A stretch of 64,000 nucleotides of DNA from Cordia subcordata. Its lineage: Eukaryota > Streptophyta > Magnoliopsida > Boraginales > Cordiaceae. This document shows positions 33,346-45,299 of this stretch, one piece after another. The notes under the pieces are model-generated. The model was not told the origin of the DNA, did no database searches, and saw only the letters and a list, made by a program, of their open reading frames with translations. The translations under genes and the position numbers were made by a program. The DNA lies in assembly GCA_028554755.1 (NCBI GenBank), contig JAPTOF010000017.1, forward strand, positions 4,960,001 to 5,024,000. Reading direction: 5' to 3'. Position 1 is the first letter of the stretch; the number at the start of each line of letters is the position of its first letter.

Positions 33346-33361
33346 CAATTCTCCTTTTGTT

Positions 33362-33615
33362 CTAAAAGGGTTAACCAAAGGAGAACCCCTTTCCTACCTG
33401 GCCAGAGGCCCCTTAACCAGGCGGGAGGTAAATCGAGGGATGTGCGTGAGTGGCAGCCCGACCAGGGAGAGGACCAATGGGCGTGGAAATCCAGCAACAG
33501 CCCCCGCAATATTTCAGCGGAGTACTGCCGCCACACGGACTTGATCCCGCGTTGTCAGAGTGTCTCCACCCTAATCACCTGGCCACTTACCAACTCACCT
33601 ATGCCCCTGGGGGCC
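33362..33615 (-). mobile_element. tRNA-derived SINE, family 1, copy 1
   Basis: Minus-strand copy of the 250-bp repeat also found at 40429-40644 and 61611-61862. Pol III B-box-like 'gggatcaagtcc' and an A-box-like stretch lie near the right end; the left end is the oligo-T-type 3' end. CAATTCTCCTTTTGTT directly flanks both sides (33346-33361 and 33616-33631), a perfect 16-bp target duplication. Its GC content is higher than the surroundings. Confidence 0.88.
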
Positions 33616-33819
33616 CAATTCTCCTTTTGTTAGTATGGATAATGGGTTGGAGATGAAGTGAAGTCGTACGCCAGTCTAATTATTCAAGTAAAACAATTAC
33701 GTGTTTAAAACTCGATGCACCCCTGGCCAGCAATTAGCGTAGACGGTCGTACGATTAGGCATCGGATCATCTTCAATTCAAATACGATTACATCTTTCTT
33801 CATAATCACGTTTCAACTT

Positions 33820-33959
33820 TTCTTTTCTTTTTTTTTTTTTAATAACAAACCCTTACCTTCAGGTCAATCCAACCTTGTTACCAACAGGATTTGAACTCAA
33901 GTTATTACTCTTGAGGAATGTAATCTCAATCACTTGAACTACTCCTAATTCTATATTTA
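33820..33959 (-). mobile_element. tRNA-derived SINE, family 2, copy 2
   Basis: The minus strand has 'tagttcaagtgattgaga' (A box) and 'gagttcaaatcctg' (B box), closely matching the copy at 27237. A T tract at the left end is its poly-A tail. TTTCAACTT flanks both ends (33811-33819, 33960-33968). Confidence 0.65.
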
Positions 33960-34120
33960 TTTCAACTTAAAAATGGACTGAATATTTATTACTTTTTATG
34001 TATATACTTTGCTCTTGAGAAATGTAAGCTCAATTACTTGAGCTACTTTTAATTCTATATTTATTTCAACTTAAAAATGGACTGAATATTTATTACTTTT
34101 TATGTATATATTTAGTTTTT
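33908..34120. repeat. Tandem duplication of about 105 bp
   Basis: 'gctacttttaattctatatt' and the following 'aaaatggactgaatatttat' repeat the stretch ending about 105 bp upstream. It includes the 5' part of the family 2 SINE plus its flank. Confidence 0.75.
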
Positions 34121-34599
34121 ATATTGTACGGCGTACACCAACAATACATCCCTCAAGCATGGTGATCCTTTAGGCTTGTATATTATAACATCACACTTTA
34201 AATTATATATTTACAACTTTGATTATAAATATCCACAAGTTCAATATTGCATGTTCACAAATATTATATTATTTATTCACAAGTAATATCGACAAATTTT
34301 ATCCTAAATATTCACAAATTCCAAATGTTTACGACTATTTTAATGTAATTGTAGTTTGTACGTTAATAAGTTTTAAACTATATGTTTAGTGACAAATGTT
34401 CACAAGTTCTACGCTATGCATTTACGTATTAAACTTTGTGTTCACAGAATTTATATTGTATGTTTATAAGTTTTATATTGTAAATTCACAAATTATGTAG
34501 AGTATATTTTTACAATAATTATTTTGTGCTTTTCTTTTGTCCTAAATTGTTTTGTGATTGTATGGTTTTAAACTTGAAGCTTAAAGTTTGTGAAGATAT
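34121..34599. other. Intergenic, no gene recognised
   Basis: AT-rich with recurring 'ttcacaa(g/a)ttt' words; no coding region seen. Confidence 0.35.
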
Positions 34600-35360
34600 C
34601 ACTATTAGAAACTGACAGTTGAGAGACGAAAATTTTGAGACGGAAATTTTCTGTGTCAAATTGAAACGGAATAGGGACGATTTTTTGAACAAAAAGTTTG
34701 TAATACTTGTAGATGGAGTTGAGACGGAATTTGTGACAGAAAGTTTTCTATCGCAAAATCCGTCTCAAAAGGTGGAAATGTAATAATTAGCAACGGAATT
34801 TGTGTCACAAATATTTGAGATGGATTTGAGACGTATTTTGTGATGGTTTTTTCTTTTGCCAGTTTTGAGATGGGCTAGAGACAAAATGTATATTAATATT
34901 TGAATATTTTTTAGATGGAATAGAGACAGAATTTCTCTATAATTTTTTTAAAATTTAGACAGAATTTTTATTTGAGTATTATACACTGTAGGAAGAAAAT
35001 ATTCGAAGACGGAATAGAGACAGAAATTTTTAAAATTTCTTTCACTTATTCTAAAATGGATTAGAGACGGAATAGAGATGGATTTCTTTTAAAATTTATT
35101 TATTTTATTTTGAGACGGATTAAAGACAGAATTTATATTACAAAATTTGAGAATGTTGAGACAGAATAGAGATGGGTTTTGTGTAAAAATTATTAAATAT
35201 GAGAAGTAAATTTTTTAGACGGAATTGAAATTTAAAATTATTAAAAAAATTAATGTATTTTAATGTTTGAGACGAAATAGTGACGGAAATTTGGTGAGAA
35301 TTATAATTTAGTAAATTTTAAGACAGAATAGAGACAACATTTTATGTTAGAATTGTAAAA
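34600..35360 (+). mobile_element. CACTA-like terminal/subterminal repeat field (one end)
   Basis: Begins CACTATTAGAAACTGAC, similar to plant CACTA (En/Spm) ends, which typically start CACTACAAGAAA. Then come about 20 degenerate copies of 'gagacggaatagagac', as in the subterminal repeats of CACTA elements. No matching right end (TTCTnnTAGTG-like) was found and no transposase is present, so this may be one half of a decayed element. Confidence 0.45.
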
Positions 35361-36640
35361 TATTAAAAATTAACATTAAATCAAGTTGTTTAGTTTTATT
35401 GTATAATATATGGTGGGATACGATATATGAAATTGGATATGTGTAAGTCATACAAGATGATGTATACCACTAATTAGTTATGGCCAAGATCTAATATATG
35501 TTTAAATCATACTGGATAACGTTCACTGATTATTTACGATATTTATAATATCAATCAACAAATTAGTTAGTTAGTCATAGAAATTGTTTAAAGGGAAAAA
35601 GTTTTTTTTTTTGAAATTGTTTAACTATAAGTGCAAGAAATTAGAGGTGAAACAAAGATGGAGTGTCGTGAGAGACTAAGCATTGGGTTAAGGGTAGGGT
35701 TTATAAAAAACATTAAAATTAATTGGCATAAAATACTAAATTACTAGAAAATATTACCCAAAAGAATACAATAAATCAAAATGATGGATAATTTAGATTA
35801 TGGAGACAGTTAGCTTGAATAAAAATATAAGACTTAGGTTGTGTATTCTTACAATTTGCAAATTTCCTAAGAGCTCTTATACATTCCTTTTCTTTTGTTC
35901 TTAATATTCTGTAATGGGAAACACATCTCCCTTAGCTTTTCAAATGCTTTATGGCTTCATTTTCTAATTTTTTTTGTAAAGCATCAATATTTTTATTATG
36001 TTGTTCATTTCAACTTTCTTCATCATCACCATCACCATCACCACCACCATCAACACCACTCCCACCACCACCCCCACCACCATCATCATCATCATCATCA
36101 TCATATAAGGTTCTGAATCATTCATCATACTCACCAATTGGTTTTTGTAATGGAATTTCAAAAATTCTTCAAATCAAGATAGAGTCACTCCCCACATAAT
36201 CAATTGTTGACCAATTGGTTTTTGTTGTTAAAGAATTCCTAATAGGAAGATAGGGCTACTCCTCATATATATTGATTTATTAGTTTTTCTTATAGAACCT
36301 GATAGAACCACTCCTCATATTGACCAACAGTTGGCTAATTGGATTTTGTGATGGAAATTGTTACTCCTCACTCCTCATAGTGCCCAATTGTTGACCAACT
36401 ATTTGGAAACTCACCAATTTTTAACAATAAGATAGGATTCTTAGATTAGCAAGATAAGGAGTATTAGTAAGATTTAAAATAATCAATGGTTTATGCAACT
36501 TTGACAAAAATGCAATGGAAAAAATTAATTACTCTTTGTTTATAAAAATCCACTTGAAAACTTGTGAATATACTTGTTAGCCAATTGACCCCAAAAAAAA
36601 TTGTGAATATACAATATTCAATTATGTGACTTTCACAATA
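35361..36640. other. Intergenic, no gene recognised
   Basis: Apart from the CAT/CAC microsatellite, 36110-36420 has loosely repeated phrases ('gttgaccaattggtttttgt', 'actcctcatat') at spacings of about 60-90 bp. No coding region. Confidence 0.4.
36021..36105. repeat. (CAT)/(CAC) trinucleotide microsatellite
   Basis: Interrupted CAT/CAC/CAA units over 85 bp. Histidine-rich, serine/proline-rich and methionine-rich frames over it are artefacts. Confidence 0.95.
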
Positions 36641-36644
36641 CACA

Positions 36645-37385
36645 AGGGTAAAATACATTTTGCTCTATTTTATAACATGTACAAGGTTAAAGGAATGAAT
36701 AAAGTTTTTTTTTTTTTTTTTGCAACAAGGGAAATCCAATTTTGCTCTATTTTATAACATCTACAAGGTTAAAGGAATGAATAAAGGTTTTTTTTTTCCT
36801 TTTTTTTTTTGCAACAAGGAAAATCCAACTGGTGAAACCTGACTATCAGTACACCCGGGGTATTTTGCTCTATTTTATAATAGCTACAAGGTTCAGGAAT
36901 GAATAAAGATTTTTTTTTCTTTTTTTTTTGTGACAAGGGAAATCCAATTGGTGAAGCCCAACTATCAGTACACCCGGGGCATTTTGCTCTGTTTTACAAC
37001 ATCTACAAGGTTCAAGGAAGGAATAAAGGTTTTTTTTTTTTTTTTGCGACAAGGAAAATTCAATTTTGCTCTATTTTATAACATCTACAAGGTTAAAGGA
37101 ATGAATAAAGACTTTTTTTTTTTGTAACAAAGAAAATCCAACTGGCGAAGCCTGACCAGCAGTACACTCGGGGCATTTTGCACTAATTTATAACATCTAC
37201 AAGGTTCAAGGAATGAATAAAGGTTTTTTTTTCTTTTTTTTGTGACAAGGTTAATCTAGCTGGCGAAACCCGACCACCAGTACACCCGTATTTTATTCTA
37301 TTTTATAACATCTACAAGGTTAAAGGAATGAATACAGTTTTTTTTTTTTGTGACAAGAAAAATTTAACTGGCAAAACTCGACTAT
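36645..37385. repeat. Tandem array, about 75-120 bp unit, about eight copies
   Basis: Each unit has 'tattttataacatctacaag', then 'ttaaaggaatgaataaag', a T run of 10-18, and 'gcaacaaggaaaatccaact' with or without 'cagtacacccgggg'. Units differ in T-run length and in the presence of the last segment, so there are two unit sizes. Confidence 0.85.
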
Positions 37386-37610
37386 CAGTATACTCGGCAG
37401 AGCTCAATCACCGACTAACAAACCTCAGGTCCACAACGCGTCATATGACCACTAACTATTAAATCTCGAGTATACAGCATATCTCATATATTATGCACCA
37501 ATTAAATCGGAGGCAATCACCTCGAATAAAATACTAGACTAAAACCTGGGTCATAAGCTGAATTCGTCGTTTGTCCTTACTACTTGAGCATCCCTAGGGA
37601 CATGAATAAT
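37386..37610. other. Intergenic, no gene recognised
   Basis: No coding region or repeat structure seen. Confidence 0.35.
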
Positions 37611-37842
37611 GGCCTTTTTGGATTGGCTTTTTTTTTTTTTAAGAAAAAGTCATTTTTTTTTAAAAAAATTATATTAAATTTGTAATAACTATTTGTTTTG
37701 ACTTTTAAAAAAATTAAAATTTTAAAAAAAATTTAAAAATAATTTTTTTTAAAAAAAAAAATTTTCACCTACTCAAAAAAATTATTATTAAAAAATTATT
37801 AAAAAACACTTTTATAAAAAAATCAATTCAATCGAGCTCTAA
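37611..37842. mobile_element. MITE-like element related to 12533-12786
   Basis: The ends 'ggcctttttggattggcttt' and 'atcaattcaatcgagctc' are weak inverted repeats, and the interior is a palindromic A/T field. Close to the promoter side of gene C. Confidence 0.4.
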
Positions 37843-37970
37843 AAGTCTGGTTAACATGTGGTGAGTTCCTCTAGCTAACAGAAGGCCTCCCTCTTCCTTT
37901 CCAACCGCCCGCACCCCCCCCCACCCCCGCCCTACCCCCCCCTACGCCAACGCACCATTAGCCTACAAAT

Positions 37971-39266
37971 TTGGCGCATCTTGGGACCTCTTTAGTCGAC
38001 CGGGATGTTGCATTCTCCCCTAGACCCCCACCCCCCACATATTCACCAAAATTGAAAGCAATGTCAGACTATTTTCCCCCAGAAATTTTGTGCGAAATCC
38101 TCCTCAGGCTCCCTGTAAAACCCTTATGTCGCTTCACCACCGTCTCAAAGTCATGGCGAAATGTCATCACTAGCCAAGCTTTCATCTCTGCCCACCTCAA
38201 CCACACCCTCACCAACAACACCCACACCTCTCTTCTCCTCAGACGTTACAGCAAAGAAGACAACCAAGAGCACTACACCTTACACCCAACCCATGACTTG
38301 CAAACTGACCCATGTTTTCAGATGACCTCAAAAGTTCACCTCCCTGTGAAAACCCAACCTGGGTATTTCCGGATTGTTGGTAGCTGTTGCGGGTTGCTTT
38401 GTTTGTGTGATGATTATTTTCGCGACAAGACAATGATTGTCTTATGGAATCCTTCGATTCGGAAGCATGTTACTCTTCCAAATCCTAGTATTGTGCCCTC
38501 GTTGCCTTACATGTTTGTGCTTGGGCTTGGGATGGATTCTTTAAGGGACGATTATAAGGTAGTTAGGATTGTGTATTTTGCGAACAGTACTATTAATGGG
38601 TACGAGGTTCCTCCAGAGGTTGAGGTTTGTGCTCTTAAGGAAAGGGTGTGGCGGAGGGTTATGAGCTCGAATGTTGTGTGTAACATAATGCAATTCATGT
38701 GGTCTCACGCGTTTGTGAATGGCTGTTCGCATTGGATCGCGTGGAAGGATGATGGTCGTAGGATTTTGGTGTTGTCGTTTGATATGAATGATGAGGTGTT
38801 TGCGGAGATTTCGCTACCGGATGTTTTAGCTCGGGAGAGTTTAACTGTAAATGTGTGTGGAGAGTCGCTTGCTGTGATAGAATATCGCAGAGCAACCATT
38901 TCTGAGTTCTGTTGTGTTTGGGTGATGAAGGAATATGGAGTTTCAGAGTCTTGGACCAATCTGTATCGCGTCGATTTGGGTTTAGGTATGGATCGAGTGG
39001 TTGGATTCAGGACGAATGGTCAAATTCTAATGGCATGGGGAGGCAATCAATTGGTTTTGTATGATCCGGGAACTGGACATTTCGTGGATCTTGGGATCTA
39101 TGGGACTGAACGCTCCTTTTATGCCGACAAATACGTGGAAAGCTTAGTTTTACTCGCAGAAGCAAGGACTGGAGTTTTGGAGGAGGATTTGAGTCAATTG
39201 GTTGCTAATGGTTGCAGGATTGAGGAAGTGAACAGAGATGGGGAGCAGGCTAGTGAAGCACATTAG
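37971..39266 (+). CDS. F-box protein with FBA domain, gene C
   Basis: Intact single-exon frame of 431 codons. The F-box lies at about residues 34-78 with LPVKPLCRF and SKSWRNVITSQAFI. The FBA half shows SCCGLLCLCDD, VLWNPSIRKHV, LGLGMD, DYKVVRIVY, PPEVEVCALKERVW and a final YVESLVLLAE. An in-frame ATG at 38061 (MSDYFPPE) aligns with the starts of paralogues A and B, so the true start may be there, giving 401 residues; the 30 extra residues are proline-rich and come from a C-rich stretch. A C-terminal extension of about 30 acidic residues follows the point where A ends. Expected SCF substrate receptor; target unknown. More diverged from A and B than they are from each other. Confidence 0.9.
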   Translation: MAHLGTSLVDRDVAFSPRPPPPTYSPKLKAMSDYFPPEILCEILLRLPVKPLCRFTTVSKSWRNVITSQAFISAHLNHTLTNNTHTSLLLRRYSKEDNQEHYTLHPTHDLQTDPCFQMTSKVHLPVKTQPGYFRIVGSCCGLLCLCDDYFRDKTMIVLWNPSIRKHVTLPNPSIVPSLPYMFVLGLGMDSLRDDYKVVRIVYFANSTINGYEVPPEVEVCALKERVWRRVMSSNVVCNIMQFMWSHAFVNGCSHWIAWKDDGRRILVLSFDMNDEVFAEISLPDVLARESLTVNVCGESLAVIEYRRATISEFCCVWVMKEYGVSESWTNLYRVDLGLGMDRVVGFRTNGQILMAWGGNQLVLYDPGTGHFVDLGIYGTERSFYADKYVESLVLLAEARTGVLEEDLSQLVANGCRIEEVNRDGEQASEAH

Positions 39267-40406
39267 TGCAAATCTCTAACGAATCTGATCTGGGATCTAT
39301 GAATTTAGAATTGTGAAGGGTCTAGTTTACTTTGTTTTTTTCTTTTCAGTACAAGTAGAATCAAATTGGAAAATTGTAGTGTTGTTGCTCTGAGTATGCT
39401 TTGTTACTAGGTCTGCCAAAAGCATGTGAAGAAAGATGAACTTTTCGACAACATAGTGATTAATTGTGGTCTGCTTGTTGATTTTCAGTAGGATTCTATT
39501 GCATTTGTTGCCTTTACTTTATTGTACATGTTATGAGAAAACACCCCTTTAATGCTGCTTTAGGTTACTTATTTTGCTTACCAGTGTCTTTCTTTTTTAT
39601 ATAAAGGGTAACAAGGTACCTTGAGTTCCTTCGAATATCCTGTGGTGGGTGGTCCACCTTCCCTGTGCTGTACATTAATTCAATCGTTTTGAATTGGATC
39701 GAGTGGTAGAATTGGCTCTTAATGGAAATTTAGTACAGGAAGTGACACCGAGGAATATTTTTGTTTTAATTTATTTGAGAAATTTAGAAGGAAATGGCTA
39801 TTTCTCAGTCAGGGATCAATGTTTACTTCTGTTAATGACAATTTCACTGATGTAAAGACTCGTGGCATCATGTCATGAAGAAGATTTGTTTTCATTACTT
39901 TATGCTGTTCACTTATTTTGAATGATCATATTGTTCGAGAGGCTGCTCATATCTTGTACTTCAGCACTTTAAACAGAAAGTATATCTTGATCTATATCTT
40001 AGATTTGATTTAAAATTTTCAATGTGTGCTCTAATACAGGTCTGTGAATATTATGTACTTGTAAAGTAATGATTAGGAGAACCCTGCCCTTCCCTCTTTT
40101 CTTTCCTGGTACACACATTTATGAACTTCTCTTTTTAGCTTTGAAGTCTATTTGTTGTCTCTTGATCTTTTTGTTCTTAATCTGCATTCTTGTAACCAGC
40201 TAGGCGATTTTTCAGCTCAGTTTACTAAACTATATACTTATAAAGTAGATCAATAGTGCAGCAAAGAATTCTTTGGGGGTTGGTTGCAGAGTGGTTGGCT
40301 GTCTAATGCATCGTTACCAGACAGTGTAGCTCTCTGTCCACTAAAGTTTTTCACATTTTAGCCTTGTCTGTTTATGAAAGGTAATGTCATCACTTTTTAT
40401 GCTGGT
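39267..40406. other. 3' flank of gene C, no further gene recognised
   Basis: Moderate GC content and few repeats; the first few hundred bases likely hold the 3' UTR. No other frame is convincing. Confidence 0.4.
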
Positions 40407-40428
40407 ACCTCATCTTCCCAAGTTTATT

Positions 40429-40644
40429 TTATAAAAGGGTTAACCAAAGGAGAACCCCTTTCCCCCCTGGCCAGAGGCCCCTTAACCAGGCGGGAGGTAA
40501 ATCGAGGGATGTGCGTGAGTGGCAGCCCGACCAGGGAGAGGACCAACGGGCGTGGAAATCCAGCAACAGCCCCGCAATATTTCAGCGGAGTACTGCCGCC
40601 ACACGGACTCGATCCCGCGTTGTCAGGGTGTCTCCACCCTAATC
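40429..40644 (-). mobile_element. tRNA-derived SINE, family 1, copy 2 (5'-truncated)
   Basis: Minus-strand copy, about 97% like the copies at 33362 and 61611 by eye. It lacks the first 37 or so bases, including the A-box-like stretch, but keeps the B-box-like GGATCGAGTC on the minus strand. A perfect 22-bp target duplication beginning ACCTCATCTTCC flanks it (40407-40428 and 40645-40666). Confidence 0.88.
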
Positions 40645-40666
40645 ACCTCATCTTCCCAAGTTTATT

Positions 40667-41455
40667 GAGTGATAAGTCTGAGACTTCTTTGTAATTGTGT
40701 TCAGGTTGAGGGAACATTCCCTATTGTCTCTATCTATTTTGCAGAGCTTATTAAAGAAAGTTGTGCATGTTCTACATTATGCATGCCGGGTATCTGGGGT
40801 GATCTATTTATGGATTTACATGGTTGGCAATCGATTCAAATGTTTTTAATTTGAGAGGCTTGTACCGAAATCATTCTAGATTTACTTTTCTGAACATTAG
40901 ATAATTGGTTACGGCTTGACCGTTTGAACTGATTTAGTTGTATCTGAGTATCTGATGGATTTATGAGAATACGAGTTACGTACATTGTAGATAGAGTTTT
41001 CTAAGTAGCAGATCTATGGTCAGTGGATCGATTGCGCTTAGGTATCCCCAGGACTGCATTGCATAAGTGTCCTGCTACGAGGCTATTTCTTGTATAAAAT
41101 TTTATATATGCTAACTATTTCCATGATTCAGAAGTATGATGATGGGAGAAGGAAAATTGTGTGTTTGTGTAAGTGGTGTGAAATCGAATAATTGTCATCA
41201 CATTGTAATAGATCAACAGTTTAGCTGCATTAAATGGTATTGCATGTAGAATAATCAAAGGTATTCAGTAACTTCAGTAGTGAGACATTTGTCAGTTCAT
41301 CGCAAGTAGGTTGCTGGGCTTATCTCATTTACTTGCTGGCTCATATGAAGAGCTAGGAGTAATAGTTCATTTTTTAACTAGTCAAGCGACTTATCTTTCC
41401 TATAAGCAGCTTTTGTTTATAAACACCAGTTGCTTGTGAGCACTTAAAAATCAGC
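40667..41455. other. Intergenic, no gene recognised
   Basis: No convincing frame. The last 100 bases ('aagcagcttttgtttataaacaccag') look like part of a 'cttataag' MITE. Confidence 0.35.
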
Positions 41456-41543
41456 TTAGAGTCTGTTTGATTATGCTTATTTTGCAGCTTATAAGTCCCA
41501 AATAAGCTTGGCCAAACAGGTTGTTAGCCAAACGGGCTCTAAG
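41456..41543. mobile_element. Small MITE, 'ttagagtctgtttg' end
   Basis: The left end 'cttagagtctgtttgattat' pairs with 'ccaaacgggctctaag' at the right. It abuts a second MITE, with which it shares the family sequence 'gcttataagtcc'. Confidence 0.5.
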
Positions 41544-41939
41544 AGCACGTTTGGCTAAGCTTATAAACTGGTCAAACTAGCTCATAAGTTAAGAAGCAAA
41601 AATAACATGTTTGGTAACTGGGCTTATAGGCAATGCTTAAGAGCTTATAAGTTGGTAAAAAAATAAGCTAGGCCTACCTAGGTTTTTTTTTAGCAGCTTA
41701 TAAACACCTAAACGTTTGACCATGTTTAAAGACATTTCTGGAAAATTTAAACATTAATTGATGACATTTTTTTTAGTTATTTTAATTATTATTACTACTT
41801 ATAAACATTTATTTATCAAACTTGTCAACCGTTTATAAGTACTTATTATCTAAGCACATTTCTGTTTATTAATCACTTGCTTTAAAATTTTTTTTTGCTT
41901 ATAAGCACCTAAAAATAAGCTTAGCCAAACAGGCTCTTA
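41540..41939. mobile_element. MITE, about 400 bp, TAAGAGCACGTTTGGCTAAG end
   Basis: The right end 'aagcttagccaaacaggctctta' type is the inverted match of the left end. 'cttataag' words recur inside. Similar in family to 29494-29895 and 12966-13086. Confidence 0.7.
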
Positions 41940-42816
41940 CTTTTTGGCGAGGAGTATTTTCTCAAAAAAAAATTGAAATTTTACTTTGTAATATCTTTGT
42001 TTATCCAAAATAAGTTATTAGATATGGTCAAGGGGGTTGCACCAAACTTTGCCTTGTTAAATAATATTTTGGTATTTGGTGCAAATTTGGAACCACTGTT
42101 AATTAGTCATTTCAGATCGTTGAGTTTGATCATCATTCTTAAATTTGAGTCACTTATCCAAATATATTAAATTAATGTGGGATTGGCCTGCGAGTATTAT
42201 ATATGTGAATATATTTTTTTTACATTTTATCATATTTCTTGAATAAAATATTAATCAATTTGTCAACGATCTGCTATTCTCACCCACTAAAGAATCAAAA
42301 TCAACTGCCGAGTACTATGAGGATTATGATGTATGGACTTCGGCATTACTGCAGGTGATGTATGCGTTTTTTCTTTTGTTTTACATTTGGCTTGATTTTG
42401 ATAATGATATTCTTAAACTCTAATTCGATTTATTGAGAAAAAGTTTATCAACCTATTCAAGATATGTTTTTTAGAAAAGGTTTACAAATTTGTTAACGAT
42501 ACAACGCGTCCATCTATTAAAAAATAAAAATAAATAAATAAATTGAGATTATCGTTAAAAAAAGAAACATCATATATATATATATATTCATATATATATA
42601 TATATATATAATTCAAACATGGCAAGATTATTGATAACACTTTTGATGCATTGCCTGAAGGAATTAAAGTATGTATTAATTCTGCACGGTCGATGTTTTT
42701 TGTCCTTGTTTTTCGAGGTATCGACTTGTAAATTTCGACTTCAATTATTAATAAAACCCATTTTTCATACTTTCTAGTGATCACTTTTCCGACTATGATT
42801 TCAGCTAAAACCAATT
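41940..42816. other. Intergenic left of the gypsy element
   Basis: AT-rich, with a TA microsatellite at about 42572-42610. No coding region. Notably it shows no resemblance to the copia LTR that lies on the other side of the gypsy element. Confidence 0.4.
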
Positions 42817-43511
42817 TGTCACGTCCCGAAATCTAAGCCTAACTCGAGGTGTGATACACTATAGGTTTAAACCTGCAAAGCTACAAACAACTCATGAACC
42901 AAAAGCACATAAACCTGCCCAACACATATCAAAGATCTATTTACTATTAACAGCTATTTACACAGACAAGAGATTTAGTTACATTTCGTTTCTGAAAAAT
43001 GACAGTATTTTTTGCCTAAAGGTTACAATAATTACACATGTCCCAAAAAGACTGAAGTCATTTCACAAAAAAAAAACCCAGCTGATGAAGTCTCTAGCTA
43101 GGCTAAGGCGGGTTCTCTCCCTGAAGTCCCTAACCACCACCATTTGCAAAATAGATATGTAAAAGTATGAGCGAAACGATACTCAGTAAGTGGACAACCC
43201 AGATGAAGCTTATGGACAACTTTAAAAGAAGGCTAAACAAGGATACCACAATAATAACTGACAATATAACAAGGGGTTTATTTATCAGAGTTACACATAC
43301 TGAGCCAGTGGAAGAAGCTTATACTCAGAACCACAGAATACACACAGAACAGAACTTCTGTAGGGCCGTGATATTAATACTAAATACCCCATCACACCAC
43401 AGATAGGCATTCATACGTCTCTTCCTCTCATGGTGAACCTCCCACCGACGAGGGCACAAAAATTACACCTCTGTCTAGTGAACCATCTCATACTGACGGA
43501 CACAGAATAGA

Positions 43512-43545
<34 letters not shown>

Positions 43546-44819
43546 CCGCAATCTCACCCGTCGGATGGGTGTCATCGCCCCAGGGAACACATTCAACACA
43601 GACAACACACTGAATAGGTCCAAAATCCCAGGATATCAATAAATATAAGTGCACATCAAATACAAACTCAGAAGTCTGATTTCACAATGACAATCCGGAA
43701 GAGAATGATTAAGAGTGCTCAGAAGACCCAAGTAAAGTGGAGACCGGATTCCAGATGGGTAGTCCAATTTACCCTTGTCCAGTGTTCAGTCACACTCCAC
43801 TCCTGCCTGAATTATATAATAATTATTGGTTAGTTTAATATGTCAATGACGGAAAAATAAAATATAGACTTCATGCTTATATATAACCAAAGATAAGAAG
43901 CAACACACTAATATACATATATCTTCGCAAGCTACTAAGAGCTAATTAGCAAAGTTATGATGCAAAGTAGAGAAGAACTTTATAAACATATATCATCAAC
44001 CTAACCCTTCTATCAATGACCGAAACCTAAGTTCCACTCATTTTCATAATGACAATCTTATGTATATACATATACATGTTCACCATGTCTTATCTTCCTT
44101 CGCTACCAATTTTAATAAACGACACACATGCCAAGCCAAATCTAATTAAATTCAATAGACCAAATTTAATCTCACACATAGCTTTATATACATATAACAT
44201 CATTGATAACATCCCCAAACCATTTATATAATATTTTAATCATCTCTTCTAGGAAGATATATAATTGGCTCACACAATTATAAACATAAGAACAAATATC
44301 ATGTTCAACCTCACAAGTTATGGCATGCTTACACTTTACTAATTCATTTACACATTTTTACCTCATTACATAGTTCATAGACCTCAATCACACAATTATT
44401 CATGTGTAAGAATCCATAAGAAATTAGGGTAAGAGCAATTAAATAAATAACTCACTTACTTGAATTTATCAAATAGAAAAAGGCCTAATCTTGCTCTAAT
44501 TTCCAGCAATAGCAGCAGTGAAAGAAGAAGGGGAAAAGAGGGGTTTTGGGGGTTGTTTCGGGCAGAGAAAGAAGAGCAAGAAATGGTTTTTTGGGGCTAG
44601 TTTTTATCTAACCAATTTGAGTTTATTATAATTACATTTCAACCCTCTAAAATCTGGTTAATTAATAAATATAACCCAAGTAGAAGCCAGCTATATTTTT
44701 ATGCACAAACACATGCACACATGTGTATAAGGTAGGTAGAAAGCTTATCTTATTCTCCATGCTTTTCTTCTTTTTCTTTTCTGTTTCTTTTTCTTTTTTT
44801 TTTTCCCACAGGGATTACA
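42817..44819 (-). repeat. Gypsy 3' LTR
   Basis: About 2.0 kb, matching 49648-51604 over its whole length, with small indels such as a longer TA microsatellite at 43515-43545. The neighbouring inside base stretch 44820-44835 is purine-rich on the minus strand and fits the polypurine tract. Confidence 0.92.
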
Positions 44820-44849
44820 CCTTATACCTCTTCAAAAAGTTTTGTCCTC

Positions 44850-45050
44850 GAAACTTTACTTACTTGGATCTTCAAAAAGAAATGGGTATTTGTCCCACAT
44901 CTCGGATTCTAACTCCCAGGTGGCCTCTTTTACACTACGGTTACCACTCCATTGTACTTTCACATATGGAATTGTTCGACGTCGCAAAATCTGATCTTTC
45001 CTATCCACATTGGCTATTGGTTGTTCTGGATATGTCAAATTCTCTTGCAT
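44850..45050 (-). pseudogene. Gypsy chromodomain (integrase C-terminus)
   Basis: The minus strand reads 'YPEQPIANVDRKDQILRR' and later 'VKVQWSGN' and 'EATWELESEMWDKYPFLF', then a stop. This is the chromodomain-like end of chromovirus integrases, where it guides integration toward certain chromatin. The frame here is open for 64 codons. Confidence 0.8.
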
Positions 45051-45299
45051 TGGTACCTGATCATAATGTAAGATATGATTTGGATCCGAGACACACTTTC
45101 GAAGTTGGGAGACATGAAATACATTGTGAATGCCTACTAGTGCTGGAGGTAAAGCTATTCTATAAGCAAGTTCTCCAATCTGTTCTAGAATCTAAAATGG
45201 TCCCACGTATCGGGCACTTAGCTTACCACGACTTCCAAATCGGCTCATGCCTTTTATGGGCAACACTTTCAAGAATACATGATCGCCAACTTTAAATGC

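Noticed and set aside
35895..36199. Histidine-rich and serine/proline-rich frames
   Set aside because: Produced by the CAT/CAC microsatellite.
36645..37385. Regularly spaced repeats as a CRISPR-like array
   Set aside because: Unit sizes vary, the spacers are themselves repeated, and the surroundings are clearly plant nuclear DNA.
42851..43406. Plus-strand frames of 103 and 79 codons
   Set aside because: They lie inside the gypsy LTR, recur in decayed form in the other LTR, and have no domain.
44723..45295. 190-codon plus-strand open frame
   Set aside because: It is the antisense of the gypsy integrase end and chromodomain, which reads clearly on the minus strand.
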